A stretch of 25,596 nucleotides of DNA from JAYZDK01 sp964604165 (lineage in GTDB: Bacteria > Myxococcota_A > UBA796 > CAJQPC01): the NCBI GenBank assembly GCA_964604165.1, contig CAZRYF010000068.1, forward strand, positions 1-25,596, written 5' to 3'. The position numbers and the translations under genes are program-made. The first letter of the stretch is position 1. Each line of letters begins with the position of its first letter. Shown piece after piece: positions 1 to 8,261 of this stretch. The notes under the pieces were generated by a model, which did not search any database, was not told where the DNA came from, and saw only the letters and a program-made list of their open reading frames with translations.

Positions 1-54
1 GAGCTGCCACTGGGGATGGAGCTGCCACTGGGGATGGAGCTGCCACTGGGGATG
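1..54. repeat. 18-bp tandem repeat, three perfect copies, cut by window edge
   Basis: The unit GAGCTGCCACTGGGGATG occurs at 1-18, 19-36 and 37-54 without a mismatch, and may continue to the left. On the minus strand it encodes a six-residue PSPVAA linker unit of the zinc-ribbon/GYF-like protein. Identity at DNA level, despite free third positions, suggests recent slippage expansion. Confidence 0.95.
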
Positions 55-490
55 GCTGTGCCGGGGGAGGGGCCGCCGCCTGTTCCACCTGTTCCACCAT
101 TTGGAAAAAGAGGGCCAGGTCCTGGCGGGACCCAAGGGGCTCCCAGTTCACGCCGTCCGAAGAGAGAAGATCCTGTGGGGCGAGGCGTCGCTCGAGGATC
201 CAGCGCTGCAGAGTGGCCTGATCTGCCAAAGCGTAGACCGCGTCTCCCTGGCGAACCTGGAGAGCGGGTGCAGGAGTGGCACGCACAGGAGGAGCTGGCT
301 GGACAGGGGGAGGGGCTTGGACCGGAGGAGCCACTGCGGGCGCTGGGGCAGGAGCCCCGGGGAAGGTGGCCTCAAAGACCCGGTCGCACTGCGTACAGCG
401 AAAGCTGAATTTCTGGTCTGGGTTCCCTTCGGCACCCGAAGGAGGCGCTACATCGAATTCGGTCAGGCAGTAGTCGCAGGAAATTCGCAC
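1..490 (-). CDS. Zinc-ribbon (MJ0042-like) plus GYF-like domain protein, partial (3' end outside window)
   Basis: Read leftwards from a GTG at 490-488, this frame stays open to the window edge (about 163 codons). It begins MRISCDYC and has two CxxC pairs (CDYC near residue 5, CTQC near residue 35), the pattern of an MJ0042-type zinc ribbon. A Pro/Ala linker follows, then a module of about 50 residues (VYALADQATLQRWI ... SSDGVNWEPLG) resembling GYF_2/DUF4339. A Pro/Ala/Val linker with three perfect PSPVAA repeats then runs off the edge. GAGGG four bases before the GTG supports the start. The gene begins 17 bases after the stop of the upstream minus-strand gene, so the two are probably co-transcribed. 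Zinc ribbon followed by GYF is the N-terminal cytoplasmic layout of myxobacterial GltJ/AgmX; whether a membrane or TonB-like part follows cannot be seen. Function is inferred only: a cytoplasmic protein-interaction head. Confidence 0.75.
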   Translation of the reverse strand, partial: MRISCDYCLTEFDVAPPSGAEGNPDQKFSFRCTQCDRVFEATFPGAPAPAPAVAPPVQAPPPVQPAPPVRATPAPALQVRQGDAVYALADQATLQRWILERRLAPQDLLSSDGVNWEPLGSRQDLALFFQMVEQVEQAAAPPPAQPSPVAAPSPVAAPSPVAA

Positions 491-507
491 AGGACCCTCT
501 TGGCTTT

Positions 508-2232
508 TCAGCGATCCAGTATCTGTCGGTAGGTGCTGGCGCCCGCAGGATCGCCCAGTCGCGTGAACGAATCAACCAGCATCTGTAGCACTTCGGTGTC
601 GCTGGCCCCTGCACGTTGCGCTTGGACCAACTCGTCTCGCGCATCTGCGAATCGGCCGACACGGTACAAACACTTGCCATAGGCGGCTCGCCAGCTGGCC
701 TGGCCGGGGTTGCCGGCCAGGGCGTTCTTGAATTCTGACAGGGCGAGTCCATAGTTTCCCTGGCCCATGGCTTCTTCCCCTGCCCGTGCATACTCACCGG
801 GCGAACGAAGGGTCGTGAGCTGTCGGACGGGTTGGGCGGGAGCCTCGGCTCCGACCTCTTCAAGTACGGCCTCTGTTCCTGCTTCGGGGGGGCGGACGGC
901 GACCCGCTGCTTGGGCTCCATGTCCTGGAGGAACGGGTCCGGTTTGTCCTCTTCTTTGACTTCCTCGAGCTGGGCATTGATTTGTTCACGAAGCGACTTG
1001 CCAGGTTCCTCCGCTGGCGCGGCTGGCAACACCATGGCTGCTTCGTCGGGTGCGGGTGCCGAGCCCTCCTGGTTCAGGTCCTTGTTCATCCAAAAAACCA
1101 TGGAGGCAGCGATGGCGAGCATCGAGAGGATCATGACTTGTCGTTGCGACGCCACTCGCTTTCGCTGTGTTTCCTCTGCCCGGACCGCCTGGTGTTGCCG
1201 TCGGGTTGAGTTTCGCTCGGACTGCTGGCTCTTGAGGCGCTCAAAGGGGTCTTCAAAGGAAGGCCCGTACGAGGTCGGCGGAGGGAGCTCCACCTCTTCG
1301 GTGACCTGTCGGAGCGCCTCCTGGGCAAGATCTGCACCCAGGGAAGAGGACAGCGTGGGGGCTTCATCTTCGGCGGGTGCGGGCTCCAGGGCCTGTTCTC
1401 GCGTCCTCGCAAGCTTTGCCACCTGGAAGACCTCGATGAAATAGGCCTCCAGGTCTGGAATGTCCCCCAGGGTCTTCCAGCTTTCTCCCTTGTCATAGGA
1501 GATGGTGTCCTCGTTGGTCACCCGGCCGTCGTGGATGTACTTCTGTAGGGTTCGAAAGTCTGAGAAGTCGTACGTGAGGCCGATCTTGACCTTGACCTTC
1601 CAAGTGGGAATCCCCACCGAGGAAAAGTCCAGGTTGTCCGCCGAGTCGATGGGTTCCAGATCGGCCAGGGTCAGAGTCGGGGCGAGGGGGAGCGCTGGTT
1701 CAGCTGGTTCTACAGGTGCCTGCAGATCCACGGTGTCAGGCCCTGGCTCCACGGTGTCAGGCCCTGGCTCCACGGTGTCAGGCCCTGGCTTCATTTCCGA
1801 GTCGGGGGCTGCCACGGCGGCCTGCACATCCTCATTGGCGGCGCTATCGAGGGTCTCCAACTCTGGACCGAGGTCGGTCAGATCCGGTTCCGACGGGAGG
1901 GCGCTGGGCTGGGCTGGGGTTGGCTCGGCCTCGGCTGCGAGAACTCGGGCCACCTTCTCTGCTTTCTTACCCGCGCCGGAGAGCCCCATTTTTCTGCAAA
2001 GCGCAGTGAGATCCTTGGAGGTCAGCGCCATCAGATCTGCGGCGCGATCCGGTGCAGCGGGCGCTGCCGCCTCGGACGGCTCCATCACGGGCTCGTCGTG
2101 GTCATCGTCGTCAAATCCGAGGTCGAGCTCTACCTCGATCTCATCAAACACGACGGGCTCGGATTTCGGGTCGGGAATGGTCCTGCTCCTGCCGCACACG
2201 CGCGCGTTAAATGTCCCCGCGCTGCAAGGCAT
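508..2232 (-). CDS. SAP / GYF-like / transmembrane / TPR protein
   Basis: A 574-residue protein, not a named family. In order: an acidic N-terminus (DDDDHDE near 41-47); a SAP-like helix pair at about 68-100 (LTSKDLTALCRKMGL, then GKKAEKVARVL); a Pro/Glu/Thr linker with three PGPDTVE/D repeats (149-169); a GYF_2/DUF4339-like module at about 210-268 (TLQKYIHDGRV, SYDKGESWKTLG); a basic stretch and one membrane segment at about 366-382; a second acidic/Pro linker; and TPR-like helices from about 475 to the end. This predicts an inner-membrane protein with a cytoplasmic sensory or binding half and a periplasmic TPR tail. Its GYF-like module is clearly related to the one in the next gene. The gene lies 48 bases after pcrA on the same strand. 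The start is uncertain: the ATG at 2232 lacks a well-spaced ribosome site, and a better one serves a short out-of-frame GTG at 2242. Confidence 0.75.
   Translation of the reverse strand: MPCSAGTFNARVCGRSRTIPDPKSEPVVFDEIEVELDLGFDDDDHDEPVMEPSEAAAPAAPDRAADLMALTSKDLTALCRKMGLSGAGKKAEKVARVLAAEAEPTPAQPSALPSEPDLTDLGPELETLDSAANEDVQAAVAAPDSEMKPGPDTVEPGPDTVEPGPDTVDLQAPVEPAEPALPLAPTLTLADLEPIDSADNLDFSSVGIPTWKVKVKIGLTYDFSDFRTLQKYIHDGRVTNEDTISYDKGESWKTLGDIPDLEAYFIEVFQVAKLARTREQALEPAPAEDEAPTLSSSLGADLAQEALRQVTEEVELPPPTSYGPSFEDPFERLKSQQSERNSTRRQHQAVRAEETQRKRVASQRQVMILSMLAIAASMVFWMNKDLNQEGSAPAPDEAAMVLPAAPAEEPGKSLREQINAQLEEVKEEDKPDPFLQDMEPKQRVAVRPPEAGTEAVLEEVGAEAPAQPVRQLTTLRSPGEYARAGEEAMGQGNYGLALSEFKNALAGNPGQASWRAAYGKCLYRVGRFADARDELVQAQRAGASDTEVLQMLVDSFTRLGDPAGASTYRQILDR
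1728..1790. repeat. 21-bp tandem repeat, three perfect copies
   Basis: The unit CCACGGTGTCAGGCCCTGGC(T) is repeated exactly at 1728-1748, 1749-1769 and 1770-1790. On the minus strand it encodes a seven-residue PGPDTVE-type linker between the SAP-like and GYF-like parts of the surrounding gene. Length changes here would stay in frame. Confidence 0.95.
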
Positions 2233-2280
2233 CGAGGCTCACGCTACCACCCTGTGAACCCGGGGACAATCCCGATTGTT

Positions 2281-4521
2281 TCAGCCCAGCAACAACTCGA
2301 GGTTGGCATACCTGGCCAAGAGGGTCTTTCTTCCCGCCTGTTGAAAGTGAACCACCAGCTTTGGATTGGTCGGGCTCCCTGAGACAGTCTTGATTTCACC
2401 TTCCCCGAATTGGGGGTGCAGCACCCGCGCTCCGCGGACGAAAGAGGAGGCGCTCTCTGGCTCCAACACGACCTGTGGTTCTCCACGCGGAGTGGAGGAG
2501 GGCCTCGGTGCGTTGTGTTTCGCCAGGAAGGAGTCCAGTCGGGCCCTGGCATCGTCGGGAAGGCTGGCGCTCGGCGAGAGGCCCCCACCCTTTGCGCGAA
2601 TGAAGTTCTCTGGGGGAATCTCCTTTAGAAAGCGGGACGGCGCAACGGGTTCTGGAGCACCTCCATAGAGGCGGCGGCTGCGGGGGCGGCAGAGCACCAG
2701 CTTCTTTTTCGCGCGGGTGAACGCCACATAGGCGAGGCGGCGCTCCTCTTCCAGGTCCGTCTCCGCCATGGAGGCGCGGGAGTGGGGAAACGAGCCCTCT
2801 CCCATGCCCACCACATAGACCACGTCATACTCCAGCCCCTTGGCCAGGTGGGCGGTCATTAAGGTGATGCGTCCTTCGCCGTCCGGGAGCTCGTCGGCCT
2901 GTCCCGCGAGGCACACCCGATCCAGGAAGGCCTGGACCTGGTCCAGGGGGTGATCCGAGGCTTCCGCACCCGGGTCGGTAGTGGCCACATCTCGGCACAA
3001 CTCGTCGATGTTCTGCAGCCGGGACTGCGCCTCTTCAGTCTCCTCCATTCGCAGCATTTCCACGTACCCGCTCTCTTCTGCGATGCGCTGAACCAGCTGA
3101 CCTGGCTCGCAATGGAGAAGTCCCTCCTGCCACCCGGAGACGGCGTCGGTGAAGGACTTCAGGGAGCGGCCGGCCTTGGTCCGGGTGTCTCCCAGATCCT
3201 GTGCGGCGGACAACAAAGGGATTCCTCTGTCCCGGGCGTGGTCCCGGATGCGTTGAATTGCCTTGGGTCCTTGTCCTCGCCGGGGAACGTTGACGACCCG
3301 AAGAAGCGCCATGTCATCGGATGGGTTTACCACCAGCCGCAGGTAGGCCAGGATGTCTTTGACTTCGCGGCGCTCGTAGAATCGGCGAGCGCCGACCACC
3401 ACGTAGGGCAGACGGGATCGTTGGAGAGCTTGCTCCAGGGGACGAGAGTGAGCATTGGTGCGGTAGATCAGCGCGATATCGTTGGCGGAGACACCCGACG
3501 CTCGGTGTCGGTGGATCCCCTCCACGATCTGTTGCGCCTCGTGCTCCTGGGAGTGGCCCACGATCTCCTGGATTCGGTCTCCCTTCTCTTCAGCGGTCCA
3601 GAGGGTCTTTTCCTTTCTCCCCCGGTTGTTGCGGACCACGGCTCCTGCTGCCGAGAGGATGTGCCCCGTGGAGCGGTAGTTCTGCTCCAGGAGGACCACC
3701 TTGGCATCGGGCCAGTCCCGTTCAAAGTCCAGGATGTTCTGGATGTCGGCGCCGCGAAACGAGTAGATGGACTGGTCGTCATCGCCCACGACCGCGAGGT
3801 TTCTGTGGGCCCCTGCCAACAAGCGGATCAGCTCGTATTGGGCGCCATTGGTGTCCTGGTATTCGTCCACGAGGAGGTAACGAAACCGTTCCTGCCAGCG
3901 GGCAAGTACCTCGGGCTTCTCCTGGAACATCCGCACGACCACGTTGATCAGGTCGTTGAAATCCATGGCGTTTGCTGCCTTCAGGCGACGTTCGTACTCG
4001 GCGTAGACCTTTGGCAATCGAGACGCGGGTGGGCTGTCGTTGGCAATCTGCTCCAGGGTCTTCAAGGCGTTCTTGGAGCGGTCGATACGGCTCCGGAACT
4101 TCTGCGGAGGCTCTCTTTTTTTGTCGATGCCGAGATCGTCCAGGATCTGGCGAAGGAGCCGCATCTGGTCGTCGTCGTCGTAGATGACGAATTGCCGGGT
4201 GTACCCGGCGGCGTCGGCTTCAATGCGCAGAAGCCGGGCACAGGCCGAGTGAAAGGTGCTCACCCAGAGGCGATCTGCACGGTCCCCAGCCCATTCCCCC
4301 ACCCGGGCTCGCATTTCCTTGGCCGCTTTGTTGGTAAACGTAACCGCCAGCAGGTTCCAGGGGGCCACTCCGGTGTAGAGCAGGTGCGCCACGCGGCGGG
4401 TGAGGACACGGGTTTTGCCGGAGCCGGCGCCGGCGAGAATCAACAGCGGGCCATCCACGGTGGTGACAGCCTCCATTTGCGGAGGATTCAACCCCACCAG
4501 GTGGTCAGGTACGGCAGTCAT
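2281..4521 (-). CDS. pcrA: ATP-dependent DNA helicase PcrA/UvrD (superfamily 1A)
   Basis: A 746-residue 3'-5' DNA helicase of the UvrD/PcrA/Rep family, which acts in nucleotide excision and mismatch repair and in removing proteins or stalled polymerase from DNA. All core motifs are visible: Q-motif region LNPPQMEAV at 11-19, Walker A GAGSGKT at 31-37, motif II VDEYQDTN, motif III GDDDQSIYSFRGA, motif IV QNYRST, motif V TAHLAKGLEYD and motif VI RRLAYVAFTRAKKK. The C-terminal Tudor-like domain (GARVLHPQFGEGEI ... AGRKTLLARYANLE) matches the RNA polymerase-binding tail of PcrA/UvrD and favours PcrA/UvrD over Rep. Length is normal for the family. The ATG shares one base with the glmU stop (TGATG), so the two genes are probably translationally coupled in one operon. 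Confidence 0.96.
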   Translation of the reverse strand: MTAVPDHLVGLNPPQMEAVTTVDGPLLILAGAGSGKTRVLTRRVAHLLYTGVAPWNLLAVTFTNKAAKEMRARVGEWAGDRADRLWVSTFHSACARLLRIEADAAGYTRQFVIYDDDDQMRLLRQILDDLGIDKKREPPQKFRSRIDRSKNALKTLEQIANDSPPASRLPKVYAEYERRLKAANAMDFNDLINVVVRMFQEKPEVLARWQERFRYLLVDEYQDTNGAQYELIRLLAGAHRNLAVVGDDDQSIYSFRGADIQNILDFERDWPDAKVVLLEQNYRSTGHILSAAGAVVRNNRGRKEKTLWTAEEKGDRIQEIVGHSQEHEAQQIVEGIHRHRASGVSANDIALIYRTNAHSRPLEQALQRSRLPYVVVGARRFYERREVKDILAYLRLVVNPSDDMALLRVVNVPRRGQGPKAIQRIRDHARDRGIPLLSAAQDLGDTRTKAGRSLKSFTDAVSGWQEGLLHCEPGQLVQRIAEESGYVEMLRMEETEEAQSRLQNIDELCRDVATTDPGAEASDHPLDQVQAFLDRVCLAGQADELPDGEGRITLMTAHLAKGLEYDVVYVVGMGEGSFPHSRASMAETDLEEERRLAYVAFTRAKKKLVLCRPRSRRLYGGAPEPVAPSRFLKEIPPENFIRAKGGGLSPSASLPDDARARLDSFLAKHNAPRPSSTPRGEPQVVLEPESASSFVRGARVLHPQFGEGEIKTVSGSPTNPKLVVHFQQAGRKTLLARYANLELLLG

Positions 4522-5921
4522 CAGGAGCCTTCCTTGGCGATGCGGGCCCGTTCTGCATTTCGCTCGTGTATGGAGGCGGCCTTTCCGGGGAGCGTCTTTT
4601 GGCGGGCCCGGGAGACTGCGAGGGCCTGATCTGGCACGTCTTCTGTGACACAGCTTCCCGCGCCCACGATGGCACCCACCCCCACTGAGACCGGCGCTAC
4701 AAGTGCTGTGTTGGACCCGATAAAGGCGCCGTCGGCGATGTGGGTGCGGTGCTTTCCATGGCCGTCGTAGTTGCAGGTGATGGTGCCCGCCCCCACGTTC
4801 GCGCCGGCTCCCACGGTGGCATCCCCCAGGTAGGAAAGGTGGTTCGCCTTGGCGCCTTCTCCCAGGGTGGTTTTCTTGATTTCCACGAAGTTCCCGACGC
4901 GGGACCCCGCCTGGAGGACCGCGCCCTCCCTGAGGCGCGCCATGGGCCCCACCACACAGCCTGGGCCAATGTGGGCACCGGTGCAGATGCTGCCCGGTTC
5001 AATCCTCGCCCCTGCTTCCACCCGGGTGTCCCTGAGCACGCAGTGGGAACCAACTTCCACTCCCTCTGCCAGAGAGGTGCTTCCCTGGAGCACCACGGAT
5101 GGCCCCAGGGTCACATCGGCGGACAGGGTCACCGACCGGTCCACGTAGGTGGAAGCGGGGTCCCGAACCGTGACGCCCGCTCGCATCCAGCGAAGGAGCA
5201 GGCGGGACTGAAGCCGGGCTTCTGCGTCCGCCAGCTGGGCCCGATCGTTGATGCCTGAGAGCTCTGTCGGATCGGCGTGAAGAACCGCTTGGAGGCGGCC
5301 GGCCTTTGCGGCCGCCTCTACCGCATCGGTCAGGTAATACTCGTTCTTGGGGGGATGGGCCTGCAGGTGCGGGAGAACATCGTGTACCAACCAGCCGACA
5401 TCGAAGGCATAGATGCCCGAGTTGAACTCCCGAATCAGAAGCTCGTCTTCCGACGCATTGGCGGCCTCCACAATGCGGGTGACCGTTTCCCCATCTCGAA
5501 CAACTCGTCCATATCCGCTGGTGGGGGCCTCTTCCTCCGGCATCAAGGCGGTCAAGACCGTGCACAGGGCGCTTCCGTGACCTTCCAGCAGCACGGCCAG
5601 TGTCTCGGCCCGCACCATGGGCACGTCTCCGGCCAGCACGATCAGTGTGCCCTCGGTCGGGAGGTCGGCTGCAGCAACACGCACCGCATCGCCGGTGCCT
5701 TGAGGAGGGTTCTGGAGCGATGACGGAAGGCCCGCGGTGGCGGCCTGGACGGCCTCGGCCTGGTGCCCCACCACCAGGTGCACCTGGCAGCCTGCCTGCT
5801 GAGCTGCTTGAACCACCCACTGGACCATGGGCGTGCCGCACAAGGGATGAAGGACCTTGGCCAGCCGGGAGTGCATTCGCGTCCCCCGCCCAGCGGCGAG
5901 GATAAGGGCGGTATGTGCCAT
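4521..5921 (-). CDS. glmU: Bifunctional N-acetylglucosamine-1-phosphate uridyltransferase / glucosamine-1-phosphate acetyltransferase GlmU
   Basis: A 466-residue enzyme for the last two steps to UDP-GlcNAc, the precursor of peptidoglycan and lipopolysaccharide: acetylation of glucosamine-1-phosphate, then uridylyl transfer. The N-terminal pyrophosphorylase domain has the nucleotide loop LILAAGRGTRMHSRLAK (residues 6-22), QGTGDAV and GDVPM. A linker leads to a C-terminal left-handed beta-helix of hexapeptide repeats (for example LGPSVVL, VGAGANVGAG), carrying the conserved NHLSYLGD and NYDGHGKHRT acetyltransferase segments. Length is typical. GAGGGA three bases before the ATG supports the start. 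It is the first gene of the minus-strand operon and is divergent from the DUF6165 gene across 56 bases. Confidence 0.97.
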   Translation of the reverse strand: MAHTALILAAGRGTRMHSRLAKVLHPLCGTPMVQWVVQAAQQAGCQVHLVVGHQAEAVQAATAGLPSSLQNPPQGTGDAVRVAAADLPTEGTLIVLAGDVPMVRAETLAVLLEGHGSALCTVLTALMPEEEAPTSGYGRVVRDGETVTRIVEAANASEDELLIREFNSGIYAFDVGWLVHDVLPHLQAHPPKNEYYLTDAVEAAAKAGRLQAVLHADPTELSGINDRAQLADAEARLQSRLLLRWMRAGVTVRDPASTYVDRSVTLSADVTLGPSVVLQGSTSLAEGVEVGSHCVLRDTRVEAGARIEPGSICTGAHIGPGCVVGPMARLREGAVLQAGSRVGNFVEIKKTTLGEGAKANHLSYLGDATVGAGANVGAGTITCNYDGHGKHRTHIADGAFIGSNTALVAPVSVGVGAIVGAGSCVTEDVPDQALAVSRARQKTLPGKAASIHERNAERARIAKEGS

Positions 5922-5977
5922 GGTTCCCTCGAGTGGTTCGGGAATGTGAACTCCAGGATAACCAGGGGTCCAAGGGC

Positions 5978-6361
5978 ATGGGAGGCAACGTGTTGGAGAT
6001 TCCTGTTTCCCCAGGCGAGGTCGCGGATCGCATCTCGATTCTTGAGATCAAGTCGTTCCGCCTGTCGGAACCGGCGGAACGCGCGGTAGCCGCCCAGCGA
6101 AGAGCCATCTTGGTGGCCCGGTTGGCGGCGTTGGGTCCTGTTGCTCCGGACTATGGCGCCCAGTTGCTCCGCACCAATGAAGCCCTCTGGAGCGCTGAGG
6201 ATGCGCTTCGTGCTCACGAGTCGAGGAAGGACTTCGGGAAGGGATTTGTAGAGTTGGCCCGCTCCATTTACCGGCTCAACGACGAGAGACACCGCATCAA
6301 AGCAGCGATTGATGCTGGTTTCGGGGTGGTGAGCGAGCCAAAGGAGCACCCCACCTACTAG
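5978..6361 (+). CDS. DUF6165 family protein
   Basis: A 127-residue soluble, mostly helical protein. It carries the DUF6165 signatures: an N-terminal IPVSPGEVADRISILEIK segment (residues 8-25), a central NEALWSAED (67-75), FVELARSIYRLND (90-102) and a C-terminal tail ending in a Tyr after HPT. The family function is unknown to me; members often occur near surface polysaccharide or glycosyltransferase genes, which fits the divergent glmU only loosely. I chose the ATG at 5978 because the family begins just before IPVS and AGGGG precedes it by about nine bases. A longer frame from 5915 would run back over the glmU start. It ends 33 bases before the HD-GYP gene on the same strand. Confidence 0.8.
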   Translation: MGGNVLEIPVSPGEVADRISILEIKSFRLSEPAERAVAAQRRAILVARLAALGPVAPDYGAQLLRTNEALWSAEDALRAHESRKDFGKGFVELARSIYRLNDERHRIKAAIDAGFGVVSEPKEHPTY

Positions 6362-6394
6362 GGGAGGGCCTCGCCCGCGGTAACATGCCCTTTC

Positions 6395-8236
6395 ATGGGC
6401 AAAGACACCCAAAAAAGAGTGGCTAAGGCCCATCCGGGAGATGGGCCTCGCATTGAGTTGGCGCTGGTGCCGCCTTCGAGTCCCTATACCTCTGTGGTTC
6501 GCGAGGCCGCAGAGAAGGCCGGCGCCTTCTTTGTCAAGATGGATGCAGCGACGCCGGTGGAGCTTGCGGAGCGCGTGTTGGTGGTAGACCTCACCCAGGC
6601 AATGGCCGCGCAGAATCTCGGACACCGGGTCGTGGCGATCACGGATCGGGAGGACCTGGACTGCTTTGAGCTTGTGCGGCCCGACGAGGTGTTCACGAGG
6701 TTGCCCCGGGCCATTCGAAACCTGGTGGAGCTCGAGCGGCTGAGGGCCCGGGTCGCCCAGGAGCGACAGACTGTGCAGTACCTCAACCAGATCGGCTTGG
6801 CCCTGTCGGCGATTACAGACCGACAGGAGCTCCTGGAGGCGATTCTTCTTCACTCCCGAGAGGCGGTGAAGGCGGACGGAGGCACGATCTACCTGAAGGG
6901 AAAGGACGATAGGATCTACTTTTCCGCGGCCCAGAATGACACCCTTGAGTTTGAGCCCAGCAAATCGAGCATGCCCATCGACGACCACTCCCTGGCCGGG
7001 TTTGTGGCGAGCAGAAACGAGCTGCTGAATATCGACGATGTCTACAAGGTACCGGCGGATGCTCCGTACCAGCCCAACCTGAAGTTTGACGAGGCCTCCG
7101 GGTACCACACCCGATCGATGCTCCTTGTGCCCATGCGGGATCGGGATCACGGGGTCATCGGGGTGCTGGCCCTGGTGAACCGGAAGCCCCACTTCGGGGT
7201 GCCCATCGCCGACTTCAGTCGATGCCTTCCCTTTGGAGAGGCCCACGTGGACCTGGCGGGATCCATTGCTTCCCAGGCCGCAGTGGCCCTGGAGAACTAC
7301 CGTCTTTACGAGGACATCCGGCAGCTGTTCGACGACTTCGTCACCGCCTCGGTGCAGGTGATTGAAGCCCGGGATCCCACCACCGCGGGTCACTCGGATC
7401 GGGTCGCGCGGTTGACAGTTGTGCTCGCCGAGGCGGTCTCAGACGCAGGTGATCCCGCGTTTTCCGACCACACCTTCTCGCCCCAGCAGCTGGAGGAGCT
7501 TCGCTATGCATCGCTCCTCCACGACTTTGGCAAGGTGGGCGTGCAGGAGAAGGTCCTGCTCAAGGCCAACAAGCTCTACCCTTGGGAGATGGAGCGCGTG
7601 GAGTGGAGGTTCCGGGTGGCGAGCGTGCAGGCCACCCTGGAGTGCAAGAGCCGCGAGCTGTCCGAGGCCCCCCTGGCGGATCGGGCCCTCGCCCTGGCGG
7701 AGGACTTGGAGAGCATTCAAGCCATGAACAAGCCGCACTTCCGCTATGCAGAAGAGGATCTCGCCTTGCTCAAGGCCATTGCAGCGAGGTGGTGTCTCGC
7801 CCCCGATGAGCCTGCGCTCTCCTCCTACGAGGTGAGTCGCCTGTGCATTCCCTACGGTTCTCTTGATCGGGAAGAGCGCAGGGAGATCGAGCGCCACGTG
7901 GAACACACCTACCAATTCCTCAAGGTCATTCCCTGGACCAAGGGCCTGGGCTCTATTCCAGACATTGCCCACGCCCACCATGAGAAGCTCGATGGCACCG
8001 GGTATCCCCTTGGTCTGACCCGGGAGCAGATTCCCTACGGGGCCCGGCTGATGGCAATTTCAGATATCTTCGATGCGCTCACTGCCAGCGATCGTCCCTA
8101 CAAGCCGGCAATTCCCGAGGCACGGGCGGTTTCCATCCTGCGGGAGGAGGCCCAAAGAAAGCACTTGGAGGTTGAGGCTGTGGAGTTGTTTGTGGGCGCG
8201 AGGTTATGGGAAAGAGCAGGCATAAAGCTCTCCTGA
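6395..8236 (+). CDS. GAF domain plus HD-GYP cyclic-di-GMP phosphodiesterase-like protein with a receiver-like N-terminus
   Basis: A 613-residue cytoplasmic signalling protein with no obvious membrane segment. Residues 19-110 look like a degenerate receiver fold (VLVVDLTQ, RVVAITDRED) without the usual Asp/Lys set. Residues about 135-305 form a GAF domain (ELLEAILLHSREAV, SMLLVPMRDRDHGVIGVLAL, SQAAVALENYRL). Residues 311-613 are an HD-GYP domain: GHSDRVARL with H333, HD at 376-377 with K380, H501, HHE at 528-530, DGTGYP at 533-538, and ISDIFDALTASDRPY. HD-GYP proteins hydrolyse c-di-GMP or related cyclic dinucleotides, and the metal-ligand and GYP residues are intact here. Odd feature: about 90 helical residues are inserted between the HD block and the LDREERREIERHV helix. 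Ligand and output are unknown. The molybdenum hydroxylase starts 25 bases downstream. Confidence 0.9.
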   Translation: MGKDTQKRVAKAHPGDGPRIELALVPPSSPYTSVVREAAEKAGAFFVKMDAATPVELAERVLVVDLTQAMAAQNLGHRVVAITDREDLDCFELVRPDEVFTRLPRAIRNLVELERLRARVAQERQTVQYLNQIGLALSAITDRQELLEAILLHSREAVKADGGTIYLKGKDDRIYFSAAQNDTLEFEPSKSSMPIDDHSLAGFVASRNELLNIDDVYKVPADAPYQPNLKFDEASGYHTRSMLLVPMRDRDHGVIGVLALVNRKPHFGVPIADFSRCLPFGEAHVDLAGSIASQAAVALENYRLYEDIRQLFDDFVTASVQVIEARDPTTAGHSDRVARLTVVLAEAVSDAGDPAFSDHTFSPQQLEELRYASLLHDFGKVGVQEKVLLKANKLYPWEMERVEWRFRVASVQATLECKSRELSEAPLADRALALAEDLESIQAMNKPHFRYAEEDLALLKAIAARWCLAPDEPALSSYEVSRLCIPYGSLDREERREIERHVEHTYQFLKVIPWTKGLGSIPDIAHAHHEKLDGTGYPLGLTREQIPYGARLMAISDIFDALTASDRPYKPAIPEARAVSILREEAQRKHLEVEAVELFVGARLWERAGIKLS

Positions 8237-8261
8237 ATTCGGTGGGCTCGCTGGGGTTTTC

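Noticed and set aside
2267..2278. Small palindrome CAATCCCGATTG between pcrA and the SAP/GYF gene as a terminator
   Set aside because: The stem is five bases, AT-rich, and has no following U-tract, while the genes look co-transcribed.
2950..4629. A long open frame on the plus strand opposite pcrA
   Set aside because: It is antisense to an unmistakable helicase with all motifs intact and has no recognisable domain; GC-rich codon bias leaves the opposite frame open.
5642..7393. A 583-codon minus-strand frame across the 5' part of glmU, DUF6165 and HD-GYP
   Set aside because: It crosses three well-supported genes in shadow frames and shows no motif or ribosome site.
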